Below are positions 19,630 to 28,813 of a DNA stretch of 64,000 nucleotides, one piece after another. The notes under the pieces were generated by a model, which did no database searches, was not told where the DNA came from, and was given only the letters and a program-made list of their open reading frames with translations. A program made the translations under genes and the position numbers. Each line of letters begins with the position of its first letter. Position 1 is the first letter of the stretch. The stretch comes from Gammaproteobacteria bacterium (GTDB lineage: Bacteria > Pseudomonadota > Gammaproteobacteria > Ga0077554 > Ga007554). Location of the stretch: assembly GCA_016191235.1 (NCBI GenBank), contig JACPOZ010000011.1, positions 1-64,000 on the forward strand. The letters run 5' to 3'.

Positions 19630-20366
19630 ATACACCGTATAACAAGCAAGAACTGCCGGGCGCAATGATGTCGGATGCGGCTGTCGCTGAACATCTGCGT
19701 GCCCACCCCGATTTTTTCGCCAAATATCCCGATACATTAATGGAATTGGCTCTGCAACATCCCAGTGGATCAGCGGTGTCACTGATCGAACGCCAGGTTG
19801 CGGTGTTGCGTGAACACAACCGGAAACTCAAGCATCAACTGAAGGACCTGGTGCAGATCGCCCGCGACAATGATCGCCTCAGTGAGCGCATGCACCGGTT
19901 AACGCTGGCCTTGATAGATTGCACGAGCCTGGAAGAAGTTTTCATTGCTCTGCATGACAGCCTGCGCAATGAATTCCAGGCAGATGCAGTCACACTCCGG
20001 CTCATCGCCCTCCCCCTGCAATCCACGGCTGACAAGCGAGATGGATTTTCCGTGGACATTTTGTTTGCGGACAAAGATGATGCTTCATGGAGCGCTTTCA
20101 AGGGCATAATGAGCAGTGGCAAACCTGTCTGCGGCACGCTGAATGCGGCACAGTTGAACCACCTGTTCGGAGACCAGGCCATGGACATCGCTTCGGCGGC
20201 GCTGATACCGTTGGCGAACTCCTCCTCCGACAGGGCTACGCCCTCGCTGGGAATTGTAGCCATCGGCAGTTACGACGCCGAGCGCTTTCATCCGGGCATG
20301 GGTACACACTTCCTGTCTCAGATGGGCGAGCTTATCAGCCGCGCCATCCGTCCCTATCTATTATAA
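19626..20366 (+). CDS. DUF484 family protein (GAF-like)
   Basis: The 246-residue product matches DUF484 by its N-terminal region ([38 protein letters not shown] in part), a short coiled coil ([19 protein letters not shown]), and a C-terminal GAF-like domain from about 95 with [21 protein letters not shown]. The family always sits between dapF and xerC. Its role is unknown and may relate to XerC or cell division. The start overlaps the dapF stop by 4 bp. Confidence 0.92.
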   Translation: MNTPYNKQELPGAMMSDAAVAEHLRAHPDFFAKYPDTLMELALQHPSGSAVSLIERQVAVLREHNRKLKHQLKDLVQIARDNDRLSERMHRLTLALIDCTSLEEVFIALHDSLRNEFQADAVTLRLIALPLQSTADKRDGFSVDILFADKDDASWSAFKGIMSSGKPVCGTLNAAQLNHLFGDQAMDIASAALIPLANSSSDRATPSLGIVAIGSYDAERFHPGMGTHFLSQMGELISRAIRPYLL

Positions 20367-20392
20367 AAGCAGGTTTTAAACAGCCTACGGAC

Positions 20393-21319
20393 GTGTCCGA
20401 CACCAAAACCGAGTGGCTCAACAAGTTCCTCGCGCACTTGCGCGATGAGCGGCGTCTCTCGCCGCTCACGGTAGAGAGTTACCAGCGCGACCTTGGCAAG
20501 GTCGTAACGTTTTGCCATCAACAACAAATCGATCATTGGCCGGTGCTCACCAGCCATCACGTGCGCGCGCTGGTGGCTGCCCAGCATCGCCTCGGCCTGG
20601 GAGGACGCAGCCTGCAACGCCTGCTGTCCGCGTTGCGTTCACTCTGCGATTATCTGATCCGCCAAAATATCATCGCCCATAACCCGGCAAACGGCGTCCG
20701 CGCACCAAAATCACCGCGCAAACTGCCGGAAACTCTGGATGCAGATCAAATGGGACGCCTATTGACGATGGATAGCGTAAAGAATGTTGCGGGAGAGATT
20801 GGAGCACTATTAACCTTGCGCGACTGCGCCATCATGGAGCTGATGTATTCCTCCGGTCTGCGCCTGAGTGAATTGACCAACCTCGATTGCGCCGAAATAA
20901 ACCTCGCCGACGCCACCGTGCGCATTACCGGAAAAGGCGCTAAAACCCGCATCGTGCCGGTGGGCCGCTATGCGCGGGAAGCGGTACAAACATGGATTGA
21001 GGCGCGTACCGCGCTGGCTGCACCCGATGAGCCCGCCCTGTTCGTGGGGCAACGCGGCAAACGCCTTACGCCGCGCGCCGTGCAATTGCGCATGAGTGAG
21101 TGGGCAATCAAACAGGGTGCCGCCACGCATGTCCACCCGCACATGCTGCGCCACTCCTTCGCCAGCCACTTGCTGGAATCCAGCGGCGATCTGCGCGCAG
21201 TGCAGGAGCTGCTCGGCCATGCCGATCTATCCACAACCCAGATCTACACCCACCTCGACTTCCAGCATCTGGCCACGGTCTATGACCGTGCCCACCCACG
21301 GGCGAAAAAACGCTCCTGA
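20393..21319 (+). CDS. xerC: Tyrosine recombinase XerC
   Basis: About 308 residues. With XerD it resolves chromosome dimers at dif. The N-terminal SAM-like domain ([25 protein letters not shown]) and the catalytic domain are complete: Arg in SSGLRLSEL, Lys in [22 protein letters not shown], the second His in [10 protein letters not shown], and the nucleophile Tyr in IYTHLDF. The frame is open back to 20087 inside DUF484, which is not credible as a start. A GTG at 20393, 26 bp after the DUF484 stop, is the best candidate, though its ribosome-binding site is weak. Confidence 0.93.
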   Translation: MSDTKTEWLNKFLAHLRDERRLSPLTVESYQRDLGKVVTFCHQQQIDHWPVLTSHHVRALVAAQHRLGLGGRSLQRLLSALRSLCDYLIRQNIIAHNPANGVRAPKSPRKLPETLDADQMGRLLTMDSVKNVAGEIGALLTLRDCAIMELMYSSGLRLSELTNLDCAEINLADATVRITGKGAKTRIVPVGRYAREAVQTWIEARTALAAPDEPALFVGQRGKRLTPRAVQLRMSEWAIKQGAATHVHPHMLRHSFASHLLESSGDLRAVQELLGHADLSTTQIYTHLDFQHLATVYDRAHPRAKKRS

Positions 21320-21730
21320 TTACTTCCCATAACCGCTGGTGATGTGATTGATGGTCATTTGCAGCAATTCGCGCCATTCTTTTTCGATTTCCGGGCCGAA
21401 CTGTGGATCGGTCTCCGAGACCGCCTTTATAAAGCTATCAAGCCAATAAGAATACTGGCCAGGCTCAATGTTCATTTTTGTTGCGCTGTGGGTATCACGG
21501 ATCCGCGAGATTCCGCTCGCCCCGATAGGGTTGCCCTCGGCATACATGATCGCCAGATTTATCCCGTTTTTAAGCAGCGCTTTTTGCGCGCTCATATCCG
21601 TATTGGCAAACCTTGGCGAAATTGAAGGATGGCTCACCAAAAATATGTCATAAAATTTTCCAAATAAATCATTCCCGCTGTTGATACACCGCCCCAGGCT
21701 GGTCTTGGCCTGTGTAAAATTTCTTGCCAT
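21320..21730 (-). CDS. Small bacterial globin
   Basis: The 136-residue product reads as a globin-fold protein: LFGKFYDIFLVSHPSISPRFAN (B-C-D region in part), AQKALLKNGINLAIMYAEG (E helix), a likely proximal His in IRDTHSATKMNI (F8), and a G-H region with YSYWLDSFIKAVSE and WRELLQMTINHI. The ATG at 21730 is chosen because GGAG lies 9 bases upstream; an in-frame ATG 15 bases earlier is possible. It abuts the converging xerC stop. It may bind O2 or NO, which would fit a genome with nirK and nsrR, but the ligand is not known. Confidence 0.75.
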   Translation of the reverse strand: MARNFTQAKTSLGRCINSGNDLFGKFYDIFLVSHPSISPRFANTDMSAQKALLKNGINLAIMYAEGNPIGASGISRIRDTHSATKMNIEPGQYSYWLDSFIKAVSETDPQFGPEIEKEWRELLQMTINHITSGYGK

Positions 21731-21877
21731 AGATAAAAACTCCATTTCTGAAAAACATCTCGGTTTTTGATCAACGCCATGGGGCGATACGCGACAACCC
21801 CCATACAGTGATACCGCTATTAGCGGCACGCCAGATTAAAATATAAGGATTTTCCATCGCCCCCATTACACCCTTTA

Positions 21878-22085
21878 AGAACCTGTTCAAGATCTCGATC
21901 AAGGGAAGAGCGCGAGCGAAGGGTTTAGCGCAAGCGAAGGGTTTAGCGAAGCGAAGGGTTCCAGTGCAAGACAAAATCGAACGAAAAAGCGGAGCATACA
22001 TGAAGCTTGCCGCTTCTCGGCCCCGCATTTTGAGTTTGATTTTAACGCCGCAATGCGCCCTTCAGCGAGATCTTGAACAGGTTCT
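21878..22085. repeat. Dispersed palindromic element, copy B (three internal units)
   Basis: The 208-bp element has exact 20-bp ends: AGAACCTGTTCAAGATCTCG at 21878 and its complement ending at 22085. After GATCAAGGGAAG it carries three tandem units of the type AGCGCAAGCGAAGGGTTT (about 21905-21962), then the core shared with the other copies and a central GC-rich hairpin (GAAGC..GCTTC). No gene is visible in 21731-21877 upstream of it. Confidence 0.85.
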
Positions 22086-22486
22086 AATTCGAATTCTATT
22101 TCAAAACGCGAATAACTATGTGGGGTGCGATCCCACTATTGATTTAGAAATGGAATTACTTCCCCAGCGCCACAGCAACGTTGTCACCACCCATCCCGGT
22201 CGGCGATTCATTCTTTCTTTTAAAACAATTAGTTATTAACTCAAAAAACATCCCTGGAGCAATCTCGCCAGTGGTCATGAAAATCGAACGTAAAAACTAC
22301 TAAAGCTTGATTACGATGCGCCGATAACCTTGACGAGGGTATTAATACCCGCAGGCGAGTCCATGGATGGGCGAGGTAGAGCAACGCAGGGAGCAGTTGC
22401 CGAATTTGTACCCGTCTTTGTGGAGAGAAGCGGCAGGAGCCCATCTCTAATTTTTTATTAAATCTCACATGTGAGGAGAGATGATT
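22086..22486 (+). other. 401-bp untranslated region before the secreted-protein gene
   Basis: No credible gene. A short palindromic stretch (GGGTATTAATACCC, near 22338) and a strong GAGGAG ribosome-binding site at the end are visible. The region was checked for the c-di-GMP-I riboswitch pattern, which is absent. Confidence 0.4.
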
Positions 22487-23440
22487 ATGCGTAACGTACT
22501 AAAAGCATTAAGTTCCGCCGGTTCCCTGGCACTTGTCCTTTCGGGAACGGCAATGGCAGCCCCCCCTGTCGGCGGCTTCGACAACTGGAGCGTCAACAGC
22601 TCCGGCGTGATATCAGCAACCACAGGAATATGTGCCACCGCCGGCTACACCTGCGCCACAGTAGTTGACGGCGCTGGTTTTCTTCAGCAGGAAATAACCA
22701 AAACCGCCGACGGCACGAGATACATCCGGACCATGATTGGTGAAGGATATTCCGCGACAAACACAACGCCCGGTAGCCTGACATTTGCATCGGAAGATTT
22801 CGTGCAGATGGGAGGTGCCCAGGGCCTGGCCTCAAAGATGAACATCAGGGAAGGCGTTTTGTCTCCAACCGGCACCGCCGCCGCCAGCATTGATACCGGT
22901 TTTGGCTCAGGCGCGACGATATTGACCGGTTGGGCCGTCAATAACGGCGCCAATAGTGCCGAAGCTGTGCTGACCCTGGGCCTGTCCGACAGGGGCGCTG
23001 GTGCTGTTGGTACAGCCGGAGGTGATGAGTTCCTCACCAGCTTCAGTGTAACCACCAACACACTGGTGGCCGGCACAAATGTCACTTCGGCCTTAGGTGT
23101 CGATCAGACGATCTTTGTAGGCGGCACAACCAATCCCGCTGACAAACAGCGTTTCGTCACCATGATTGATACTGCCGCCGCCGCCCAGACTAATTTCAAG
23201 TTTGCTGCCACCAATGCAGCCGATCCGGGCGTCACCTATGCCCTGGGAGATAAGATCCAGGTAGTATGGGCAGGTCAGGACATCAATGGCGCTGGTGCAT
23301 TCAGCACGCAGAGCCTGATCAAGGTTTCCGACGGCTCTGCCGTGCGGGCATCTAACCTGACTTCCGCAGCTCCGTTTGAATGGACCTCGGCACCAGCTAC
23401 TGTTCTTAACTCGGAGTTCGGAGCCGCACCCGCATTCTGA
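22487..23440 (+). CDS. Secreted protein of unknown function
   Basis: The 317-residue product has a clear signal peptide (MRNVLKALSSAGSLALVLSG, cut after AMAA). The mature part is rich in Gly, Ala, Thr and Asn, has few charged residues, and contains two nearby cysteines (GICATAGYTCATV) that may form a disulphide. Beta-rich extracellular or surface structure is likely. There is no C-terminal sorting motif or membrane anchor. The ATG at 22487 is better spaced from the GAGGAG site than the one at 22481. A strong terminator follows, so it is a single-gene unit. I do not recognise the family. Confidence 0.75.
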   Translation: MRNVLKALSSAGSLALVLSGTAMAAPPVGGFDNWSVNSSGVISATTGICATAGYTCATVVDGAGFLQQEITKTADGTRYIRTMIGEGYSATNTTPGSLTFASEDFVQMGGAQGLASKMNIREGVLSPTGTAAASIDTGFGSGATILTGWAVNNGANSAEAVLTLGLSDRGAGAVGTAGGDEFLTSFSVTTNTLVAGTNVTSALGVDQTIFVGGTTNPADKQRFVTMIDTAAAAQTNFKFAATNAADPGVTYALGDKIQVVWAGQDINGAGAFSTQSLIKVSDGSAVRASNLTSAAPFEWTSAPATVLNSEFGAAPAF

Positions 23441-23478
23441 GCTTTGTTCCACCAGGAAGCGTAGGATAGGAAATCAGG

Positions 23479-23517
23479 AAAAGAGAAGGGCAACCCCCTT
23501 CTCTTTTCTTTTTTTGG
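23479..23517 (+). terminator. Strong Rho-independent terminator
   Basis: AAAAGAGAAGGG (23479-23490) pairs fully with CCCTTCTCTTTT (23496-23507) around a five-base loop, followed by C and a run of T residues. It ends the secreted-protein transcript. The A-rich left side could also stop the converging dehydrogenase transcript. Confidence 0.9.
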
Positions 23518-23527
23518 GGGAGCAGTC

Positions 23528-24892
23528 TCACCTAATCCATATTGTTTTGGCATTAAGAAACTCGCGCATGCCGTGGTGAGACAGTTCACGCCCATAACCG
23601 GAGGCCTTGATGCCGCCGAACGGCAGGCGCGGGTCGCTCTTTACCATGCCGTTGACGAAGCAGGCGCCCGCCTCGACCCGTAGCGCCAAGGCCTCGCCGC
23701 GCTGGCTATTGCGCGTCCAGATGCTGCCGGCAAGGCCAAAACGCGAACCGTTTGCCAGGCGCAGGGCGTGCTCTTCGTCACGGGCGCGGATCACTATCGC
23801 CACGGGGCCAAACAGCTCCTCGCCGAAGGCGCGTTGTTCGGCTGTTACATGATCGATAATCGACGCCTGGTAATACGCCCCCGGCCCATCATGCGGGGCG
23901 CAGCCGGTGACGGCCACAGCACCTTGACAGATGCTGTCCGTGACCTGCTGGTGCAGTTCATCACGCAGATCAGGGCGCGCCATCGGGGCAAGTGTGGCGG
24001 CCTCATCCAGCGGATCGCCCGGCGCAAGCCGCTCCACCGCCGCCTTGAATTGCTCGACGAATACATCGGCAATCGCGTCCACCACGATAAAGCGCTTGGC
24101 AGCGATGCAGCTTTGCCCGGCATTGAGAAAACGCGAGGCCACGGCGTTTTTCACGGCAAGCTCCAGGTCGGCATCTTCCAGCACAATAAAGGCATCCGAT
24201 CCTCCCAGCTCCAGCACCAGTTTTTTCAGATGGATTCCGGCGCAAGCTGCCACTGCACGCCCTGCCGCCTCGCTGCCGGTGAGCGTCACGGCGTGAATGC
24301 GCGGATCGGCGATGACCCGCTCCACCTGGCTGCTTGCGATCATCAGGGTGCGAAACACGCCCTGCGGAAATCCGCATGCCTGGAATACCTGCTCGATAGC
24401 CAATGCGCACTGCGGCACGTTGGAGGCGTGTTTCAGGACGCCGGTATTGCCCGCCACCAGCGCGGGGGCTGCAAAACGGAATACCTGCCAGAAAGGAAAA
24501 TTCCATGGCATTACCGCAAGCACGGTGCCCAGCGGTTGGTAGGCGACATAGCTTTTAGCCGCATCGGAGACGATAAGCTCATCCTCCAGGAATGCCGGAC
24601 CGTGCTCCGCGTAGAAATCACATGCCGCAGCGCATTTTTCCACCTCGGCGCGGGCCTCTTTGATCAGCTTGCCCATTTCGAGAGTGATGATGCGCGCCAA
24701 GCGGTCGCGGTGATCGCGCAGATAGTGCGCGGCCTTGCGCATCAACCGGCAGCGCTCTTCCAGCGGGGTTGTAGCCCACGCTGGCGTGGCATTGGCGACT
24801 TCGCGCAGCGCGGCATCCAGTTGCGCGTCATTCCATACCGCAAATTCCTGAAGTGCCGCACCATTGGCCGGGTTGATGGATTTGAACGACAT
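23528..24892 (-). CDS. NAD(P)-dependent aldehyde dehydrogenase, succinate-semialdehyde type
   Basis: The 454-residue cytosolic enzyme oxidises an aldehyde to the acid. Landmarks are PWNFPFWQVFRFAAPALVAGN (cofactor and Asn region), the general-base Glu in VLELGGSDAF, the nucleophile Cys in NAGQSCIAAKR, and EELFGPVAIV. Length and the LPFGGIKASGYGRELS ending fit the Sad/GabD branch, so succinate semialdehyde is the best substrate guess. It is monocistronic; an ATACTA/TAGTAT hairpin lies about 20 bp upstream of its start. Confidence 0.88.
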   Translation of the reverse strand: MSFKSINPANGAALQEFAVWNDAQLDAALREVANATPAWATTPLEERCRLMRKAAHYLRDHRDRLARIITLEMGKLIKEARAEVEKCAAACDFYAEHGPAFLEDELIVSDAAKSYVAYQPLGTVLAVMPWNFPFWQVFRFAAPALVAGNTGVLKHASNVPQCALAIEQVFQACGFPQGVFRTLMIASSQVERVIADPRIHAVTLTGSEAAGRAVAACAGIHLKKLVLELGGSDAFIVLEDADLELAVKNAVASRFLNAGQSCIAAKRFIVVDAIADVFVEQFKAAVERLAPGDPLDEAATLAPMARPDLRDELHQQVTDSICQGAVAVTGCAPHDGPGAYYQASIIDHVTAEQRAFGEELFGPVAIVIRARDEEHALRLANGSRFGLAGSIWTRNSQRGEALALRVEAGACFVNGMVKSDPRLPFGGIKASGYGRELSHHGMREFLNAKTIWIR

Positions 24893-25008
24893 GATGGTAC
24901 TCTCTCTAATATACTATTGCGGTAGTATAGTCCGTTTGCCGGCATTCTTGTGCGGCTGCAAAAGCGCTCAGTGCGCTACGATTATTAGCTTTTGATCCGA
25001 GTCCATAA

Positions 25009-25965
25009 ATGAAAAAACGTATGATCTGTATCCTGGGCGGCAGCGGCTTTGTCGGCCGTCACCTGGTTAATCAACTGGCCAAGGCGGGCCATCACGTGCG
25101 TTTGATTACGCGCCGTATCGAACGTCAGCGGGATCTTTTGATTTGGCCCACGGTCGATGTAGTGGAAGCCAACATTCACGACGCACAAGCACTGCACACG
25201 CACTTTGCGGGCTGCGACACGGTCATTAATCTGGCCGCCATTCTCAATGAGAGCAAAAAAGCCACGTTTCAAGCCGTTCATGTCGATCTGTCGCGCAACG
25301 TGGTACAGGCCTGTCTTGCCCAAGGCGTCAAACGCCTGCTGCACATGAGCGCACTCAACGCCGACGCCAGGCAAGGCGCCAGCGCTTATCTGCGCAGCAA
25401 GGGTAAAGGTGAAGATATCGCGCACAGCGCGGCAGAACACGGCCTGCGCGTAACCAGCTTCCGGCCTTCGGTGATCTTCGGCCCCAATGATCACCTCTTC
25501 AACCGCTTAGCTGGCGTGCTCAGGTATGCACCCATCATCCCACTGGCCTGCCCCGGCGCACGCTTCGCGCCGGTGTATGTCGGCGATGTTGTGCATGCCT
25601 TCATGGTGGCGCTCGATGAGCGCGCCACCATCGGTCAGCGTTATGATCTGTGCGGCCCACGCACCTACACGCTGAAAGAGCTGATGGAATACGCCGCCTC
25701 CGTCATCGGCGTAAAGCGCCCGATCATCGGCCTGGGTGACACCCTGTCGCGCATCATGGCGGGGATTATGGAGCATGCGCCCGGCAAACCACTGACCCGC
25801 GACAATTATCTGTCGATGCAGGTAGACAGCGTGTGCCACGGCGAATTTCCTGCGGTGTTCGGCACACAGCAAACCAGCGTTGAGACTGCTGCGCCTTTAT
25901 ACTTGAACCGGCGTGACCAGCGTGCGCGCTATTACGATTTCCGGCGCGTCGCGGGGCGTGATTAA
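25009..25965 (+). CDS. NAD(P)-binding Rossmann protein of the NDUFA9/epimerase-like group
   Basis: The 318-residue product begins with a dinucleotide-binding motif, ILGGSGFVGRHLVNQLAK, followed by VIEANIHD-like and TVINLAAILNE segments and LLHMSALNADARQGASAYLRSKGKGE, where the usual YxxxK of short-chain dehydrogenases is weak. The C-terminal part (YTLKELMEYAASVIG) fits the atypical SDR family related to complex I subunit NDUFA9, which is common in proteobacteria as a stand-alone gene of unclear role. It is not next to nuo genes here. Confidence 0.8.
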   Translation: MKKRMICILGGSGFVGRHLVNQLAKAGHHVRLITRRIERQRDLLIWPTVDVVEANIHDAQALHTHFAGCDTVINLAAILNESKKATFQAVHVDLSRNVVQACLAQGVKRLLHMSALNADARQGASAYLRSKGKGEDIAHSAAEHGLRVTSFRPSVIFGPNDHLFNRLAGVLRYAPIIPLACPGARFAPVYVGDVVHAFMVALDERATIGQRYDLCGPRTYTLKELMEYAASVIGVKRPIIGLGDTLSRIMAGIMEHAPGKPLTRDNYLSMQVDSVCHGEFPAVFGTQQTSVETAAPLYLNRRDQRARYYDFRRVAGRD

Positions 25966-26060
25966 CGTATGATCGACAATAATTCTGTAGGCCCGCGACA
26001 AGAAAAAAGGGAAGTAATGGTATACGTGAGGAGATTAACGGCAGAGTAGTGAGGCGAAAA

Positions 26061-26094
26061 TCAGGGATCAGAGCCAGTCATCTCCGATCCCTGA
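26061..26094 (-). terminator. Terminator of the 36-residue membrane-protein gene
   Basis: TCAGGGATC (26061-26069) pairs with GATCCCTGA (26086-26094). On the minus strand the stem is followed by TTTT, 19 bp beyond the small-gene stop. Its presence supports that the small ORF is a real transcription unit. Confidence 0.7.
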
Positions 26095-26112
26095 CAGGTA
26101 ATACTTTTTTGC

Positions 26113-26223
26113 TTAGTGGCCAGCCGGGAAATGCGCCAGGCTCATGCCCAACACATACAGGAAGGTAACCATCCCGAACAAGTACGCCGGAATCAACATG
26201 TCGCCTTTAGTTGCACTCTTCAT
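26113..26223 (-). CDS. 36-residue single-pass membrane protein
   Basis: The frame reads from ATG 26223 to TAA 26113-26115. The product has a short charged N-terminus (MKSATKGD), one hydrophobic helix (about 9-30, MLIPAYLFGMVTFLYVLGMS) and a polar HFPAGH end. A strong AGGAG site lies seven bases upstream, and a terminator follows the stop. Small one-helix proteins of this kind are often accessory subunits of membrane complexes. The sequence does not say which, and no respiratory operon is adjacent. Confidence 0.75.
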   Translation of the reverse strand: MKSATKGDMLIPAYLFGMVTFLYVLGMSLAHFPAGH

Positions 26224-26527
26224 AAATAATCTCCTCTCTCAGGAATTTTTACACGTAAATGTCAGCACCAAAGTTAATTTCCATAGAACCTTGGTGGAAA
26301 AACCATATCAAAATAGTTGGGTATTATGCAATACCCCTTTAAAAATATTTTTTCCGCAAAATACCTTGTTTTTATTATGGTTTTTTAAGTGAATCCCACG
26401 TAAAAACCATGGTAATTTTCGGGCCTACTCACATCGAAACCATCATTTTCAGCAGAGTGATTGCCATAACGGGTGGGCTGATACAAAATCAATGCCTTAT
26501 AAATCGCAGCTTGATCGTTCATTTTTG
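26224..26527 (+). other. 304-bp AT-rich intergenic region before argA
   Basis: It is clearly richer in A+T than the neighbouring genes. It holds a GGGTATT/AATACCC hairpin (26319-26336) followed by TTT and an AT-rich run, and the upstream region of the small membrane gene on the minus strand. No gene is seen. The argA frame is open from an ATG at 26492. Confidence 0.4.
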
Positions 26528-27877
26528 ATGCCAACCCATACTATTCAAAAAAAATCCCTGGCCGGCGGGCACGATGAATCACAGTTCGTCGCCTGGTTCC
26601 GTGGCTCATCCCCCTACATCAACGCCTTCCGTGGCCGCACGTTTGTCATCATGTTCGGGGGCGAGGCGGTGGCGGATGAGCGCTTTGCCAACCTGATTCA
26701 TGATGTCGCCCTGCTCAACAGCCTGGGGGTGCGGCTGGTGCTGGTACACGGCGCCCGTCCGCAAATCGAGCAGCGGCTGCGCGCCTCCGGCACCGCCATC
26801 GAGTATGCCGGCGGCCTGCGGGTTACCGGCGACGCAGCGCTGACCGGCGTCAAAGAAGCCGTCGGTATGCTGCGCGTGGAGATTGAGGCGCTGCTGTCGA
26901 TGGGGCTGGCCAATTCGCCCATGGCGGGCGCGCGGATTCGCGTAGCATCGGGCAATTTCGTGGCTGCAAAACCGCTGGGGGTCCGTGATGGGGTCGATTA
27001 TTGCCATACCGGCGAAGTGCGCCGCATCGATGCCGAGGCAATACGGCAGCGCCTGGACGATGGCGCCATTGTGTTGCTCTCGCCACTTGGCTATTCACCC
27101 ACCGGGGAGGTGTTTAATCTCACCGCCATCGAAGTGGCCACAGCCACGGCGGCGGCACTCAACGCCGACAAGCTGTTGTGCCTGGTGGAAACAGGCGGCC
27201 TGATGGATGCGCACAAAGATCTGGTACGGCAACTAACACTGGCCGAGGCGGAAAAATGGCTATCAACACAGCCTGTTGACGAAGAATTGGCAGCTTATTT
27301 TAACGGTGCGGTGCGGGCATGCCGCCAAGGTGTGCGCCGCGCCCATCTGGTCGACAGACATATCGACGGCGCACTGTTGCTGGAACTCTTCACACGTGAC
27401 GGCATTGGCACGCTAATCACGGCAGACACCTACGAGGACACACGCAAGGCCACTATTGATGACGTGGGCGGCATTCTGGAGCTGATTGCCCCATTGGAGG
27501 CGGAAGGCGTGCTGGTGCGCCGCTCTCGCGAACGGCTTGAAACGGAAATCGAGCACTTCACGGTGGTGGAGCGCGACGGTATGATTATCGCCACTGCCGC
27601 GCTATACCCATTCGCGGCGCAAGGCATGGGCGAACTGGCCTGCCTTGCCGTCCACCCTGCCTACCGCAACACGGGCAGGGGCGAGGCGCTGCTCGGCTAT
27701 ATTGAACATGTTGCTGTGCAGCAGGGAATACACCAACTGTTCGCACTCACTACACGCACGCCCCACTGGTTCCAGGAGCGCGGCTTCCAGCCGGGGGAAA
27801 TCAACGATCTGCCCATCGCACGACAGCGCATGTACAACTACCAGCGCAAATCAAAGGTATTTATCAAGGGTATATAA
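26528..27877 (+). CDS. argA: N-acetylglutamate synthase (ArgA type)
   Basis: The product has 449 residues. It catalyses the first arginine step, acetyl-CoA plus glutamate. Residues about 20-300 are an amino-acid-kinase-like regulatory domain (FVIMFGGEAVADERFANL, LVLVHGARPQIEQRL, GVDYCHTGEVRRID), which carries arginine feedback. The C-terminal GNAT domain has MGELACLAVHPAYRNTGRGEALL with the acetyl-CoA loop, and WFQERGF. The ATG at 26528 is 12 codons inside the longest frame (26492); neither has a clear ribosome-binding site, so the start is uncertain. Two small membrane-protein genes follow on the same strand. Confidence 0.94.
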   Translation: MPTHTIQKKSLAGGHDESQFVAWFRGSSPYINAFRGRTFVIMFGGEAVADERFANLIHDVALLNSLGVRLVLVHGARPQIEQRLRASGTAIEYAGGLRVTGDAALTGVKEAVGMLRVEIEALLSMGLANSPMAGARIRVASGNFVAAKPLGVRDGVDYCHTGEVRRIDAEAIRQRLDDGAIVLLSPLGYSPTGEVFNLTAIEVATATAAALNADKLLCLVETGGLMDAHKDLVRQLTLAEAEKWLSTQPVDEELAAYFNGAVRACRQGVRRAHLVDRHIDGALLLELFTRDGIGTLITADTYEDTRKATIDDVGGILELIAPLEAEGVLVRRSRERLETEIEHFTVVERDGMIIATAALYPFAAQGMGELACLAVHPAYRNTGRGEALLGYIEHVAVQQGIHQLFALTTRTPHWFQERGFQPGEINDLPIARQRMYNYQRKSKVFIKGI

Positions 27878-27882
27878 GCAAG

Positions 27883-28077
27883 ATGAAAGAGATACTGGTT
27901 TACCTGTTTGTCGCCATTAGCTCGCTGCTGTTGTGGACTTATGTTGTGCATATGCTTATTGGGGGACTGGTGAGTCCGGAAACCGAGCTGTGGGTGATGA
28001 TTGCGGCCGTGGCGGTCGGCGCTGTTGTTATGGGCGCCATGGCATGGGATGTGGTCCGGCGGCGGCGGAAAAGATAA
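27883..28077 (+). CDS. 64-residue membrane protein of unknown function
   Basis: Two predicted helices (about 4-28 and 37-56) and a basic end (RRRRKR) give an inner-membrane protein with a cytoplasmic tail. It begins 5 bp after argA and is probably cotranscribed. I do not recognise the family. Confidence 0.65.
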   Translation: MKEILVYLFVAISSLLLWTYVVHMLIGGLVSPETELWVMIAAVAVGAVVMGAMAWDVVRRRRKR

Positions 28078-28137
28078 GAGCCTGCCCGAAAACAAAAATA
28101 ACACATACTGTCATGAAGCATAGTGGACTTACACGAT

Positions 28138-28812
28138 ATGGATAATGATCCTGGCGATCACGCCGCCGACTCCGCACTTGAACATTCAAGCCGCAGCACG
28201 CGCTCGGCCACCCGTCGCGGTTCACGTAGCCGACATCATATACATAGCCGCCGGAGCAGCCAGCGCCTGGCGGTGATAATTGTCTGGCTCGGCCTCTTTC
28301 TTGCCACGCTGCTGGTGCTCACAATTTATTTAGGATTGGAGCTTGCGCAGGCCACGAAACACGCCAACAAGCTGGCTGCGGAATTGACTGATGCAAAACT
28401 GGAGTTATCCAGCCTGAAACCGCGGCGGGAGGAAGCCTGGCAAGGCCCGCTACAGATCGCCAAGGAGCAGCCCCCTGCGCTCATTGACATACAGTTCGAC
28501 AAGGTGATCCCGATAAACAAAGGGTACTTGAAGAATATTATGTTCTCGGTCGTCAACCGCAACGGCCAAAAGAGATACGAATACCGGCTGGTGTTCGAGA
28601 ACACCACAAGCCGCCGGGTCTACCCTCACGCCCGGGTAACTCTATTCAATAAAAGCCAAAAGCAGATCGGCATGGATGAGATTAGCGATTATGCCGAGCT
28701 TGCACCCGGAGAAAGCCGCTCTCACTCCGCGCTGATGACACATTTGGCAGATCAGGAACCACACCGCTTTTCAGTCGACACCAAAGATGGGGTGGATTTG
28801 CCTGGCCCGTAA
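28138..28812 (+). CDS. Membrane-anchored protein of unknown function
   Basis: About 224 residues. A basic, Ser/Arg/His-rich N-terminus (SRSTRSATRRGSRSRHHIHS) is followed by one membrane helix (about 44-66), a short coiled coil (ATKHANKLAAELTDAKLELSS) and a soluble domain from about 100 with KNIMFSVVNRNGQKRYEYRLVFENTT and YPHARVTLFNK. That pattern of beta-strands recalls an immunoglobulin-like periplasmic domain. Starts at 28123 and 28138 are both possible; the second is favoured by its position. It follows the small membrane gene and ends next to repeat copy C. Confidence 0.65.
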   Translation: MDNDPGDHAADSALEHSSRSTRSATRRGSRSRHHIHSRRSSQRLAVIIVWLGLFLATLLVLTIYLGLELAQATKHANKLAAELTDAKLELSSLKPRREEAWQGPLQIAKEQPPALIDIQFDKVIPINKGYLKNIMFSVVNRNGQKRYEYRLVFENTTSRRVYPHARVTLFNKSQKQIGMDEISDYAELAPGESRSHSALMTHLADQEPHRFSVDTKDGVDLPGP

Positions 28813-28813
28813 T

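Noticed and set aside
22250-22480. Possible c-di-GMP riboswitch in the long leader
   Set aside because: The conserved GGGACGCAAAGCC-like core of c-di-GMP-I and other known aptamer marks were not found.
23768-24925. 385-codon plus-strand frame opposite the aldehyde dehydrogenase
   Set aside because: The dehydrogenase on the other strand has all catalytic motifs; this frame has none.
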